From positions 1 through 13,426 of the forward strand of contig JASIBM010000493.1 of the NCBI GenBank assembly GCA_030045175.1: a DNA stretch of 13,426 bases, given 5' to 3'. This document shows positions 1-6,942 of this stretch, in pieces. The notes under the pieces are model-generated. The model searched no databases, was not told where the DNA came from, and was given only the letters and a program-made list of their open reading frames with translations. The translations under genes were made by a program, and so were the position numbers. How positions within the stretch are numbered: position 1 is the first letter of the stretch; each line of letters starts with the position of its first letter. The DNA is from Streptosporangiaceae bacterium. Lineage in GTDB: Bacteria; Actinomycetota; Actinomycetes; Streptosporangiales; Streptosporangiaceae.

Positions 1-173
1 GACTTGCCTGACGCGTTGCCGCCGAGCAGGCACACCAGCTCGCCCTCGCGGACATGCAGGCAGATCCCCTCGAGTATCCGCATCTGCCCGTAATACGTCG
101 TGACGTTGTCCAGGCTCAGCAGCGACGCCATCATCTCGGCGTCCCCCGGCATCTCGGCGTCCCCCTGGCTCAT
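1..173 (-). CDS. livF: LivF-type ABC transporter ATPase, N-terminal part (runs off left edge)
   Basis: The ATP-binding subunit expected to pair with LivG in a branched-chain/hydrophobic amino acid (HAAT) importer on the inner face of the membrane. Only about 57 residues are present. From the innermost start they read MMASLLSLDNVTTYYGQMRI, then ILEGICLHVREGELVCLL and a Walker A GGNASGKS at the window edge. This fits GxxxxGK[S/T] but differs from the usual LivF GRNGAGKTT. I chose the ATG at 173-171 because it overlaps the livG stop as ATGA, with GGCGGAG just upstream. In-frame ATGs at 152, 134 and 131 are alternatives, and a tandem duplication lies between them (see findings). Last gene visible in the operon. 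The LivF assignment rests on the fold and on position after LivG; the signature and Walker B lie outside the window. Confidence 0.87.
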   Translation of the reverse strand, partial: MSQGDAEMPGDAEMMASLLSLDNVTTYYGQMRILEGICLHVREGELVCLLGGNASGK

Positions 174-1006
174 CGCGCTCCGCCAGGCTCATCGCGGGGC
201 GCCAGTGCCTGCGGGTCGCGGCCCAGGTACGCCTCGACGACGGCCGGGTGGCTCGCGACCTCATCGAAGCCGCCCTCGGCGATCTTGACGCCGTGATCGA
301 GCGCTACCACCCGGTCCGAGCAGCCGGCCACCACGTGCATGTCGTGCTCGATCACCAAGATCGCCACGCCGCGCTCGTCGCGCAGCCGCCCGATCAGCTC
401 GGTGACCTCGTGGGTTTCCGCCGGGTTCATCCCGGCCGCCGGCTCGTCGAGCAGGAGCAGCCGCGGCATGGTAGCCAGCGCGCGGGCGATCTCGAGCCGC
501 CGCCTGTTCGCGTAGGACAGCGAGTACGCGGGCTGGTCCCAGCGGTACCCGGCCAGCCGTTGCCCGAAGAACGACAGCACGTCCTCGGCGAGCGCTCGCA
601 CCTCGCGTTCCTCGCGCCGCGCCCTCGGCAGGCGCAGCACGGACTCCCACGGCATCGCCTTGGTGCGGCCGTAGGTCGCGGCCATCACGTTCTCGATCAC
701 CGACATGTTAGGGAACAGCCGCAGGCTCTGGAACGTGCGCGCGATCCCGAGCCGTGCGATCTTGTGCGGTGCCCGGCCGGCGATCGACCTCCCAGCGAAC
801 CTGACGTCCCCGCTGGTCGGCCGGTAGACGCCGGTGATCACGTTGAAGACGGTCGTCTTGCCCGCCCCGTTGGGCCCGATCAGGCTCACGATCTCCCGGT
901 CGCCGACCGTCAGGTCGAGGCCGCCAAGCGCCTGCAACCCGCCAAAGGACAGGGAAAGACCGGCAAGATATAGAACGGTACCCGGGTGGCTGGCTTGCTC
1001 GCTCAT
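170..1006 (-). CDS. livG: LivG-type ABC transporter ATP-binding protein
   Basis: Cytoplasmic ATPase of the HAAT family importer, 278 residues from the ATG at 1006-1004. That start overlaps the livM stop as ATGA and has GAGG seven bases upstream. A longer in-frame start at 1183 would lie inside livM and adds only compositionally odd sequence. Visible motifs are Walker A GPNGAGKTT, an ABC signature region LSYANRRRLEIARAL, Walker B LLLLDEP followed by AAGMNPAET, and the switch histidine in VIEHDMHVV. The family usually reads Y-G-(Q/E)-Q-R-R-L-E-I-A-R-A-L at the signature, so YANRRR is a mild deviation. The C-terminus (GRDPQALAPRDEPGGAR) is a short tail after the usual end. Expected partner of LivF, energising LivH/LivM. 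Family assignment is firm; substrate is not determined. Confidence 0.95.
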   Translation of the reverse strand: MSEQASHPGTVLYLAGLSLSFGGLQALGGLDLTVGDREIVSLIGPNGAGKTTVFNVITGVYRPTSGDVRFAGRSIAGRAPHKIARLGIARTFQSLRLFPNMSVIENVMAATYGRTKAMPWESVLRLPRARREEREVRALAEDVLSFFGQRLAGYRWDQPAYSLSYANRRRLEIARALATMPRLLLLDEPAAGMNPAETHEVTELIGRLRDERGVAILVIEHDMHVVAGCSDRVVALDHGVKIAEGGFDEVASHPAVVEAYLGRDPQALAPRDEPGGAR

Positions 1007-2469
1007 GCGTTGACCTCGACGCGGCGCTTGCCGAGCAGCCCGTTCGGCCGGGCGTTCATCATCACGATCAAGATCGCGCCGATCATGAGCTGCCTGGTGA
1101 TCGCGGGCTGGGCGATCAGGACTGTCTCCCAGGTGAACGAGGCGAGGTACAGGGTAGGCACCAGCAGCACGGTCCGCCACCACCGGCCCTTGACCTGGAC
1201 AAGCGCGATCAGCAGGCAGATCAGGGCGACGTAGCCATAGTTGCCCGGCACCTGCGGGTTGGCCGGGACGATCACCCAGTCGCGCAGCACGTCCGCGATC
1301 CAGCCGCCCGACGCCGGCTGGCCTGCCACCGCAGACGCCGAGATGGCTCCGGCTATCGCGTGCGCGGCGAGGCCGAGCGCGGCCGTCGCGGCGAGCACGG
1401 CGCCGAGCCTGGCCCAGGGGCGCAGCTTGGCTATCAGCGTCAGCAAGATCAGCAGGTAAAATATGTAACCCGAGTAGGCCGGGCTCCGCAGCACCCCGTC
1501 ATAGATCACCATCACCACGAGCGCGCCGGTCGCAGCGCCGGCGATGCTGCCCGCCCCGCCGAGTATGAGCCCGGCGTAGACGATGATGAGGAACGGCGTG
1601 TCGAAGTCCGATGGGAACACGCTGATCTGCTGCGAGGCGTAGATCGCACCAGCCAGCGCCGCGACCATGGCGCCGAAGGCGAACGCCATCAGCTTCACCC
1701 GGTTGACCGGGATCGTCATCGACGCCGCCGCGAGCGGATCCTCGCGCACGGCCATGAACGCGCGCCCGGTCCGTGAGGTCTCAAGCAGCCTGAGCACCGC
1801 CATCGTGACCACGAGCACGATCACGAGCAGGTAGTAGTAGGCCTCGTTGCTGCTGATCGAGATTCGCCAGACGCCGAAGAACGACGTCTGGATCGGGTCG
1901 ATGCCGATGATCCCGTCAGGCCCGCCGAGCACGCCAGGAGCCACGTTGTTGGTGAACTCCACGAACGCCTCGCCGAAGAACAGCGTGACGATCGCCAGGT
2001 AGTCGCCGAGCAGCCGCCGCGACGGCCAGCCGACGAGCAGGCCGATGAGCGCGGCACCGATCATCACGATCGGAATCGATGCGATCGCGGGCAGGTGGAT
2101 GCCATTGGGGCCGATCTGCCCGGAGGACAACAACGCGAACCCGTACGCGCCGATGCCGAGGAAGGCGACGTAGCCCAGGTCGAGCACCCCGGCCCAGCCC
2201 ACGACGATGTTCAGGCCGACCGCCATCAGGGCGACCACCATCGAGTCGATCCCGACCTGCAGCTGGAACTGGCCGATGCCGAGCAGCGGCAGCGCGGCGC
2301 CGGCCAGGGCGGCCAGCGCGAGCCTGGGCCACCAGCCGACCCGCTCGTTCACCCGCTGCGCGACGCCGAGGAGGGACGGCAGGTACTCGCGCTTATGCTC
2401 TTGCCTGGCGACCCACTCGTCGGCGCCGACCTGGGGGCCGGTCGCTGGGGGCGGCGAATCTGGGCTCAC
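1003..2469 (-). CDS. livM: LivM-type branched-chain amino acid ABC permease, with C-terminal extension
   Basis: Integral membrane permease of the BPD_transp_2 family, 488 residues. The start is GTG at 2469-2467, seven bases after the livH stop. The first ~45 residues are hydrophilic. A long run of membrane segments follows from about residue 50, with the typical block VVGWAGVLDLGYVAFLGIGAYGF, the cytoplasmic coupling stretch SRTGRAFMAVREDPLAAASMTIPVNRVKLMAFAFGA, and GGAGSIAGAATGALVV. LivM proteins commonly have 300-420 residues. Here the segment after KLRPWARLG (from about residue 355) continues with an Ala/Gly-rich helix, a polar stretch (DWVIVPANPQVPGNYGYV) and further hydrophobic helices before the family-typical end MMNARPNGLLGKRR. 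The sequence stays in frame, so I read this as a lineage-specific extension rather than a frameshift. Pairs with LivH to form the pore. Confidence 0.94.
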   Translation of the reverse strand: MSPDSPPPATGPQVGADEWVARQEHKREYLPSLLGVAQRVNERVGWWPRLALAALAGAALPLLGIGQFQLQVGIDSMVVALMAVGLNIVVGWAGVLDLGYVAFLGIGAYGFALLSSGQIGPNGIHLPAIASIPIVMIGAALIGLLVGWPSRRLLGDYLAIVTLFFGEAFVEFTNNVAPGVLGGPDGIIGIDPIQTSFFGVWRISISSNEAYYYLLVIVLVVTMAVLRLLETSRTGRAFMAVREDPLAAASMTIPVNRVKLMAFAFGAMVAALAGAIYASQQISVFPSDFDTPFLIIVYAGLILGGAGSIAGAATGALVVMVIYDGVLRSPAYSGYIFYLLILLTLIAKLRPWARLGAVLAATAALGLAAHAIAGAISASAVAGQPASGGWIADVLRDWVIVPANPQVPGNYGYVALICLLIALVQVKGRWWRTVLLVPTLYLASFTWETVLIAQPAITRQLMIGAILIVMMNARPNGLLGKRRVEVNA

Positions 2470-2476
2470 TGCCGGC

Positions 2477-3394
2477 TCACACCTTCTGCAACTGCGGCCG
2501 GCCGAGCAGGCCGGTCGGCCGCACCAGCATCACGGCGATCAGCAGCCCGAAGACGAGCAGGTCGGAATACAGCGAGGACACGTAGCCCGTCATCATGGAC
2601 CCCGCGATCCCGATCACCAGCCCGCCGAGCATCGCGCCGGTAATCGAGCCGATGCCGCCCACGACGGCGGCCGAGAACGCGTAGAGCCCGGCGGTGAAGC
2701 CCATCGTGTTGTTCACCTGATTGAACAGCAGGCCGGCCATCACGCCGGACACCCCGGCCAGCGCCGAGCCGAGGAAGAACGTGGCCGCGATCGTGAAGTT
2801 CACGTTGATGCCAAGCATCTCGGCGGCCTCACGGTCGACGGCCACCGCCCGGATCTGCTTGCCGAGCCTGGTCTTGCTGACAAGCAGGCGAAGGCCGATC
2901 ATCAGCGCGATCCCGAGCGCGACGACCGTGATCTGAAGCGAGTCGATCGTGACCGAGCCGAATTGGATCCCGCTGGACAGCGAGACGAAGTCCGGCGTGT
3001 TGTACTCCCGGTACTGCGCGCCGAACAGGAGCAGGGCCGAGTTCTCCAGGAAGAACGAGATGCCGATCGCGGTGATCAGCGGCGCGATCCTGGGCGCGTC
3101 GCGCAGCGGCCGGTAGGCGAACCGCTCGATCGCGACCCCGAGCCCGCCGGTGAGCAGGCCGGCCAGCAGGAACATGATCGCGAGCAGCAGCGGCACGGGG
3201 ATCCACAGCGCGGCGGGCCCGCCGAACCACTGGATCACGAAGAGCCCGACGTACGCGCCGACCATGTACAGGTCACCGTGCGCGAAGTTGAGCAGCTTGA
3301 GCACGCCGTACACCATCGAGAACCCGAGCGCGATCAGTGAGTACAGCGCTCCCTGGACGAGGCCGCTGACCAGTTCCTGGGTGAAAAAGCCCAT
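2477..3394 (-). CDS. livH: LivH-type branched-chain amino acid ABC permease
   Basis: Integral membrane permease of the BPD_transp_2 family, 305 residues, the usual LivH length. It begins MGFFTQELVSGLVQGALYSLIALGFSMVYGVLKLLNFAHGDLYMVGAY, a canonical LivH N-terminus. It also has SKTRLGKQIRAVAVDREAAEMLGINVN, the cytoplasmic loop that contacts the ATPase, and GGIGSITGAMLGGLVIG near the end, closing with VLVRPTGLLGRPQ. ATG at 3394-3392; the ribosome-binding site is weak (AGGA about 10 bases upstream). A strong inverted repeat separates it from the upstream binding protein gene, and livM follows after seven bases. Expected to form the heterodimeric channel with LivM. The substrate could be branched-chain amino acids, amides or urea-like compounds, since the family is broad. 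Confidence 0.95.
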   Translation of the reverse strand: MGFFTQELVSGLVQGALYSLIALGFSMVYGVLKLLNFAHGDLYMVGAYVGLFVIQWFGGPAALWIPVPLLLAIMFLLAGLLTGGLGVAIERFAYRPLRDAPRIAPLITAIGISFFLENSALLLFGAQYREYNTPDFVSLSSGIQFGSVTIDSLQITVVALGIALMIGLRLLVSKTRLGKQIRAVAVDREAAEMLGINVNFTIAATFFLGSALAGVSGVMAGLLFNQVNNTMGFTAGLYAFSAAVVGGIGSITGAMLGGLVIGIAGSMMTGYVSSLYSDLLVFGLLIAVMLVRPTGLLGRPQLQKV

Positions 3395-3417
3395 CAGGCG
3401 GATGTCCTGTCCTTCAT

Positions 3418-3459
3418 GCTGCCCGGCGCGCCAGCCTGGTGGCTGGCGCGCCGGGCAGC
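3418..3459 (-). terminator. Strong hairpin between binding protein gene and livH (attenuator or partial terminator)
   Basis: A perfect 19-bp inverted repeat, left arm 3418-3436 and right arm 3441-3459, with a four-base loop TGGT. It is almost entirely G/C and fills the 82-bp gap between the binding protein stop (3477) and the livH start (3394). No T-run follows on the coding strand, so it resembles the I-shaped terminators of actinomycetes or an mRNA-stabilising 3' hairpin. In many binding-protein operons such a structure raises the binding protein level above that of the permeases. That role is inferred here. Confidence 0.7.
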
Positions 3460-3476
3460 TACATCAACGCGATCAA

Positions 3477-4619
3477 TCAGGAACTCGGGATCAGCTTGTA
3501 CTGGCCCGCCGAATTGATCTTGAACAGGAAGAACTTGCCGTTCACCAGGTCACCGTGCGAGGTGAACCTGATCGGCTGCCCGAGTATCGAGGTCGGCTCG
3601 TTCGTCTTCTTGATCGCCGCGAGCACGTTGGCGCGGGTGGGCGTCTGCCCGGCCTTGCAGACCGAGGCGATCGCCTCGTCGACGACGTGGGTGGCCGCGA
3701 ACACGGGCGGGCCGAAGGTGCCGAACGAGCCGTACTTGGCATGGGCAGCGGCGACGATCGACGCGTCGGCCGGGATCGCGGTGATGTCCGGGCCGAACGA
3801 GGACACGTACGAGCCCGTGATCGTGAACGTGCCCGGCGAGAACAGGCCGTCGGTGCCGAAGATCACGACCTTCTTGTGCTGCGCGGCGAGGTCCCTGCCG
3901 AACTGCTGGGCGTTGGTCGCGATCTGCCAGGGCAGCACCACCACGGTCTCGGCCGGGGTGACCTTGGCGACCAGCGAGGAGAAGTCGGTGACCTTCTGCG
4001 ACACCGATTCGTGGTCGACCTTGATCCCGGCCTTGGTGAAGATCGGCAGCATCTCCGCGACCAGGCCGGTCGAGTACGCCTCCTCGTCATCGACGATCAT
4101 CAGCGCCTTGGGGTGCAGGTTGCTGATGATGTAGTTCGCGTCCTCCGGTCCCTGCACGCTGTCCTTGGAGACGACGCGGAAGAACGTCGGGTACTTGCCT
4201 GTCGTCAGCGCGACGGCGGTCGCCGAGCCCGAGATGAACGGCATGCCAGCCCTCGTCATCAGCGGTCCGACCGCCTCGACCTCCTGGCTGCCCGCCGGGC
4301 CTACCACGGCCACGATCGAGGAGTTCGAGGTGAATTGCTGCGTCACGGTCACTGCCTGCGCCGGATTGAGCTGCGTATCGCCCTGGATCAGGGTGATATG
4401 CGTCTTGTTGGCCTTGTTGTCCATCGCCAGCGCGAGCTCGGCGAAGTGCAGCTGCTCCTGCCCGAGAGTCGCGACGGGACCGGTGAGCGGGCCCTCCATG
4501 CCGATGTTCGCGACACACTTCTTGGCACCACCAGAAGCGGTAGTGCCGCTGCTCTTACTGCAACCGGCCACGACCAGTGCGCCAAGCACGGTCGCGGCAA
4601 TGACCACGCGCGCCTTCAT
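3477..4619 (-). CDS. ABC transporter substrate-binding lipoprotein (LivJ/LivK-like, Peripla_BP_6)
   Basis: Extracytoplasmic binding protein that should deliver substrate to LivH/LivM, 380 residues from the ATG at 4619-4617. This start gives a proper lipoprotein signal: MKARVVIAATVLGALVVAGC with lipobox VVAG-C and the lipidated cysteine at residue 20, then a Ser/Thr/Gly linker. A longer frame starting at 4727 would bury the signal, so I reject it. AAGGCGGG lies roughly 10 bases upstream. The mature part opens with VANIGMEGPLTGPVATLGQEQLHFAELAL, the typical type I fold start, and contains AVVGPAGSQEVEAVGPLMTRAGMPFISGSAT, with the serine-rich ligand-loop region common in leucine-binding proteins. 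The neighbouring permease and ATPase genes confirm the system. Ligand identity is unknown: amino acids, amides and urea are all handled by this family. Confidence 0.94.
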   Translation of the reverse strand: MKARVVIAATVLGALVVAGCSKSSGTTASGGAKKCVANIGMEGPLTGPVATLGQEQLHFAELALAMDNKANKTHITLIQGDTQLNPAQAVTVTQQFTSNSSIVAVVGPAGSQEVEAVGPLMTRAGMPFISGSATAVALTTGKYPTFFRVVSKDSVQGPEDANYIISNLHPKALMIVDDEEAYSTGLVAEMLPIFTKAGIKVDHESVSQKVTDFSSLVAKVTPAETVVVLPWQIATNAQQFGRDLAAQHKKVVIFGTDGLFSPGTFTITGSYVSSFGPDITAIPADASIVAAAHAKYGSFGTFGPPVFAATHVVDEAIASVCKAGQTPTRANVLAAIKKTNEPTSILGQPIRFTSHGDLVNGKFFLFKINSAGQYKLIPSS

Positions 4620-4932
4620 CAATGCGGTCCCGCCTTCCCTGGGAGGATTGTCATTTGACAGATCAGTCGCAAGCCGCTGCCAGACCCAGGCAGCTGCCCA
4701 TTGGCCAGGCGGCTGCGAGCCGACCACCTACCGCCCGGCGGCCCTCGTTAAAGTCATGTGCGGCGGGCGTCTTTGCCCGGCCAGATCGGATGACCCCCGG
4801 CGAGCCCGCAGGGGCATGGCGCCGCGGACACCCATGCGCCCTCCCGGCCGTTCGGCGAAATTTGTACGCCGATCAAACCATTGCCCGCAGTGGAGTGCAA
4901 GGGGGGATATGGAGTGACTTGGCGTCGGCCCG
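4620..4932. promoter_or_regulatory. 313-bp gene-free region upstream of the binding protein gene
   Basis: No credible gene on either strand. It lies between the dehydratase stop (4933) and the binding protein start (4619), both on the minus strand, so it should hold the liv promoter and possibly a terminator for the dehydratase. A short perfect dyad, TGTCA-TT-TGACA at 4649-4660, sits 30 bases before the ATG and could be a regulator site. An AT-rich island around 4855-4875 (on the minus strand GTACAAATTT) is the best place for a -10 element, but I see no convincing -35. Weakly supported. Confidence 0.4.
4649..4660. promoter_or_regulatory. Short palindrome TGTCATTTGACA, possible operator
   Basis: Perfect 5-bp arms (TGTCA / TGACA) around TT, 30 bases upstream of the binding protein ATG and therefore probably in the leader or just downstream of a promoter. 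The TGTCA half-site resembles some GntR-family half-sites, but there is no regulator gene beside it. A 10-bp dyad can arise by chance. Confidence 0.25.
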
Positions 4933-5892
4933 TCAGGGTCCTGTCAGGATCTCGGCGAGCTTGCTCAGGTCGATGTTGCCGCCAGAAACCACGCACACGA
5001 CCTTGCCGCCGCCCGCCCGGCCGGACAGGGCGGCGGCCAGGGCGAGCGCGCCCGCGCCCTCGGCGATCACGCGGGCCCGCTCGGCGAGCACCCGCACGGC
5101 GGCCGCCGCCTCGTCGATGGGAATCGCCAGGGCCGCGTCGACCAGCGGCGCGACGACCGGCCACATGCTGTCGAGCGCCCGCCTGCTGCCCGCGCCGTCC
5201 ACGAACGACGCGCGGTACTCGATGTCGGCCGGGCCACCGGCCGCGAGCGCGGCGGCGAACGCCGCACCGGTCTCAGGCTCAACGGTGATGATCTTCGTCT
5301 CCGGCCGCAGCGCCTTGATCGCGCTGCCGATGCCCGCGGTCAGCCCGCCGCCGCCGAACGGGATGACGACCGCGTCCGGATCGGGCAGGTCCTCGATGAT
5401 CTCAAGCCCGATCGTCCCGTTGCCCGCGATCACCGCCGGATCTTGGACCGGATGCACGAACAGCCCGTCCATCCCGGCCACCCGGCTGGTGATGATCGCG
5501 TCCCACCACTGGTCGTACGGCAGCTTGCGCACCACGCCGCCGAGCCGCCTGATCGCGGCAAGCTTCGCCTCAGGCGCGTGCTCGGGCACGACGATCGTGG
5601 CGGGCAGGCCAAGCTCGCGAGCCACCCACGCGACGCCCTGAGCCATGTTCCCCGCGCTGGCGGTGAGCAGGCCCTCCGCCCGCTGCGCCGGGGACGCGAG
5701 CATGATCGCGTTGGTGGCGCCGCGGATCTTGAACGAGTTGATCGGCTGCAAGTTCTCGAGCTTGAGGTAAATCTCGGTGCTGCCCGCCGCGGTGCTGGCC
5801 AGGACATCGTCAAGCCTGAACCTGATCAGCGGCGTGCGCGTCGCCGTTCCTGCGATCCGCTCCCGCGCCGCCTCGATCTCAGCGAGTTTCAT
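4933..5892 (-). CDS. Threonine/serine dehydratase-like PLP enzyme (fold type II, no ACT domain)
   Basis: Tryptophan-synthase-beta-fold PLP enzyme, 319 residues from the ATG at 5892-5890, which has GGAGGGG six bases upstream. The longer frame from 5937 lacks such a site. The PLP-binding lysine is K55 in INSFKIRGATNAI. The substrate-loop motif is S79-A-G-N-M-A-Q-G, where threonine dehydratases usually have S-S-G-N-H-A-Q-G. The phosphate-binding GGGGLTAGI is near residue 190, and the cofactor-ring contact is in VVSGGNIDL near the end. There is no C-terminal ACT regulatory domain, so it resembles catabolic threonine dehydratase, serine racemase or ectoine-pathway EutB-type enzymes rather than biosynthetic IlvA. 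The reaction is probably deamination of a hydroxy- or similar amino acid to a 2-oxo acid plus ammonia. It lies 37 bp after the reductase gene and upstream of the Liv importer, so it may act on an imported compound. Confidence 0.85.
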   Translation of the reverse strand: MKLAEIEAARERIAGTATRTPLIRFRLDDVLASTAAGSTEIYLKLENLQPINSFKIRGATNAIMLASPAQRAEGLLTASAGNMAQGVAWVARELGLPATIVVPEHAPEAKLAAIRRLGGVVRKLPYDQWWDAIITSRVAGMDGLFVHPVQDPAVIAGNGTIGLEIIEDLPDPDAVVIPFGGGGLTAGIGSAIKALRPETKIITVEPETGAAFAAALAAGGPADIEYRASFVDGAGSRRALDSMWPVVAPLVDAALAIPIDEAAAAVRVLAERARVIAEGAGALALAAALSGRAGGGKVVCVVSGGNIDLSKLAEILTGP

Positions 5893-5929
5893 CGCCGCCC
5901 CTCCGTCTAGCTCTGCCCGGCTTTGGCCG

Positions 5930-6853
5930 TCACCCAAAGACGGTATCGATCTCGGCCCGTTCAGCAGGCGTGACGGGATGGCCGAGCGCCTCGCGGACGG
6001 GAGCGAGGTGCTCGGGGCGACCCGGGCCGACCACGATCTGGGCGACCCGCTCGTCCGCGAGCAGCCAGGCTAGCGCGAGGCCGGCCATCGAGGTGCCCCG
6101 GCGCGAGGCGATCGCGCCGAGCCTGGCCAGGGCGTCGAAGGTCGGCCCGGTGCGGAACCTGGCGTACGGCCCCGGACGCTGGGTCATCCGCGAGCCGGCC
6201 GGGAACGGCTCGCCGTCGCGGTACTTCCCGGTAAGCCAGCCGCCAGCCAGCGGGCTGAACGCCACGTACGCGACCTGATTGCGGGCGCAGAGCGGGATGA
6301 GATCGCGCTCGTCGCCGCGATCGAGCAGCGAGTAGCTGTTCTGAATAGCCTGCGGCTCGCCTGCCTCCAGGCAGGCCGCTAGCTGCGCGGCGTCGAAGTT
6401 GCTGACGCCGTAGGCGCGGATCGCCCCGTCCGCGCGGGCGGCTCCGAACGCACCGAGCGAGTCGGCCAGCGGCACGTCGGGGTCGAAGTCGTGAGCCAGG
6501 TAAAGGTCGACCTGATCCACCTCGAGCCGGCCGAGGCTATCCCGCAACGCGCGGGCGATCCGCTCGGGCCGCAGGCCGTGGTCCCCGCCCGCCCGCACCG
6601 GGTTGAACGTCTTGGTGGTGAGCACCGGCCGCAGCCCGCGCGAGGACATCCACCGGCCGATCGCGCGCTCGCTCCTGCCACCGCCATAGGCGTCCGCCGT
6701 GTCGAACGCGGTGACGCCGAGCTCCCAGGCCGCGTCCATCAGCTCGAACGCCTGGTCCTCGCTCAGCCCCTGGCCGAAGAACTCCGGCGCCGAGCCGATC
6801 CCGCCGAAGTTGCCGCAGCCCAGCGCGACTCGGGGGATCTGGAGAGCGGTCAC
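5930..6853 (-). CDS. Aldo/keto reductase
   Basis: NAD(P)H-dependent oxidoreductase of the AKR superfamily with a TIM-barrel fold, cytoplasmic, 307 residues. The full catalytic tetrad is visible: D51 and Y56 in AFDTADAYGGGRSE, K81 in VLTTKTF, and H121 in LYLAHDFD. Typical AKR blocks follow: AYGVSNFDAAQL, NSYSLLDR, AFSPLAGGWLTGKY and VGPGRPEHL. I chose the GTG at 6853-6851 because the protein starts right before the first beta strand (IPRVALGCGNFGG). The longer frame to 6937 adds a cysteine-rich, unrelated-looking stretch and would run into the divergent gene's upstream region. No Shine-Dalgarno is seen, but TGTAAT lies six bases upstream, so the message may be leaderless. Likely co-transcribed with the dehydratase. 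Physiological substrate unknown. Confidence 0.92.
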   Translation of the reverse strand: MTALQIPRVALGCGNFGGIGSAPEFFGQGLSEDQAFELMDAAWELGVTAFDTADAYGGGRSERAIGRWMSSRGLRPVLTTKTFNPVRAGGDHGLRPERIARALRDSLGRLEVDQVDLYLAHDFDPDVPLADSLGAFGAARADGAIRAYGVSNFDAAQLAACLEAGEPQAIQNSYSLLDRGDERDLIPLCARNQVAYVAFSPLAGGWLTGKYRDGEPFPAGSRMTQRPGPYARFRTGPTFDALARLGAIASRRGTSMAGLALAWLLADERVAQIVVGPGRPEHLAPVREALGHPVTPAERAEIDTVFG

Positions 6854-6942
6854 CGGGACATTACACCAAACCCGACGTAGCGCCGGATCACACGAGGCGC
6901 ACACTATGAGGGTTTCACTCCCACAGACGAGGATCACGCCAC
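6854..6942. promoter_or_regulatory. Divergent promoter region between reductase and carbamate kinase
   Basis: An 89-bp divergent intergenic region. On the minus strand TGTAAT (6865-6860) ends six bases before the GTG of the reductase, the spacing expected of a -10 element of a leaderless gene. On the plus strand TATGAG (6905-6910) could be a -10 for the kinase, with GAGG at 6929-6932 as its ribosome-binding site. GGATCAC occurs twice in direct orientation (6885-6891 and 6931-6937). No clear -35 on either side, so the elements are tentative. Confidence 0.45.

Noticed and set aside
1007..1183. N-terminal extension of LivG upstream of the ATG at 1006
   Set aside because: It lies inside livM in another frame. 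The ATGA overlap and GAGG support the start at 1006.
2207..3340. Long plus-strand open frames opposite livM/livH and elsewhere (for example 3150-4658, 9026-10144, 12002-13210)
   Set aside because: Shadows of real minus-strand genes: rich in Arg/Pro/His/Asp, no domain signatures, and opposite to well-recognised families.
4620..4727. N-terminal extension of the binding protein
   Set aside because: It would place the lipoprotein signal peptide and lipobox in the middle of the protein.
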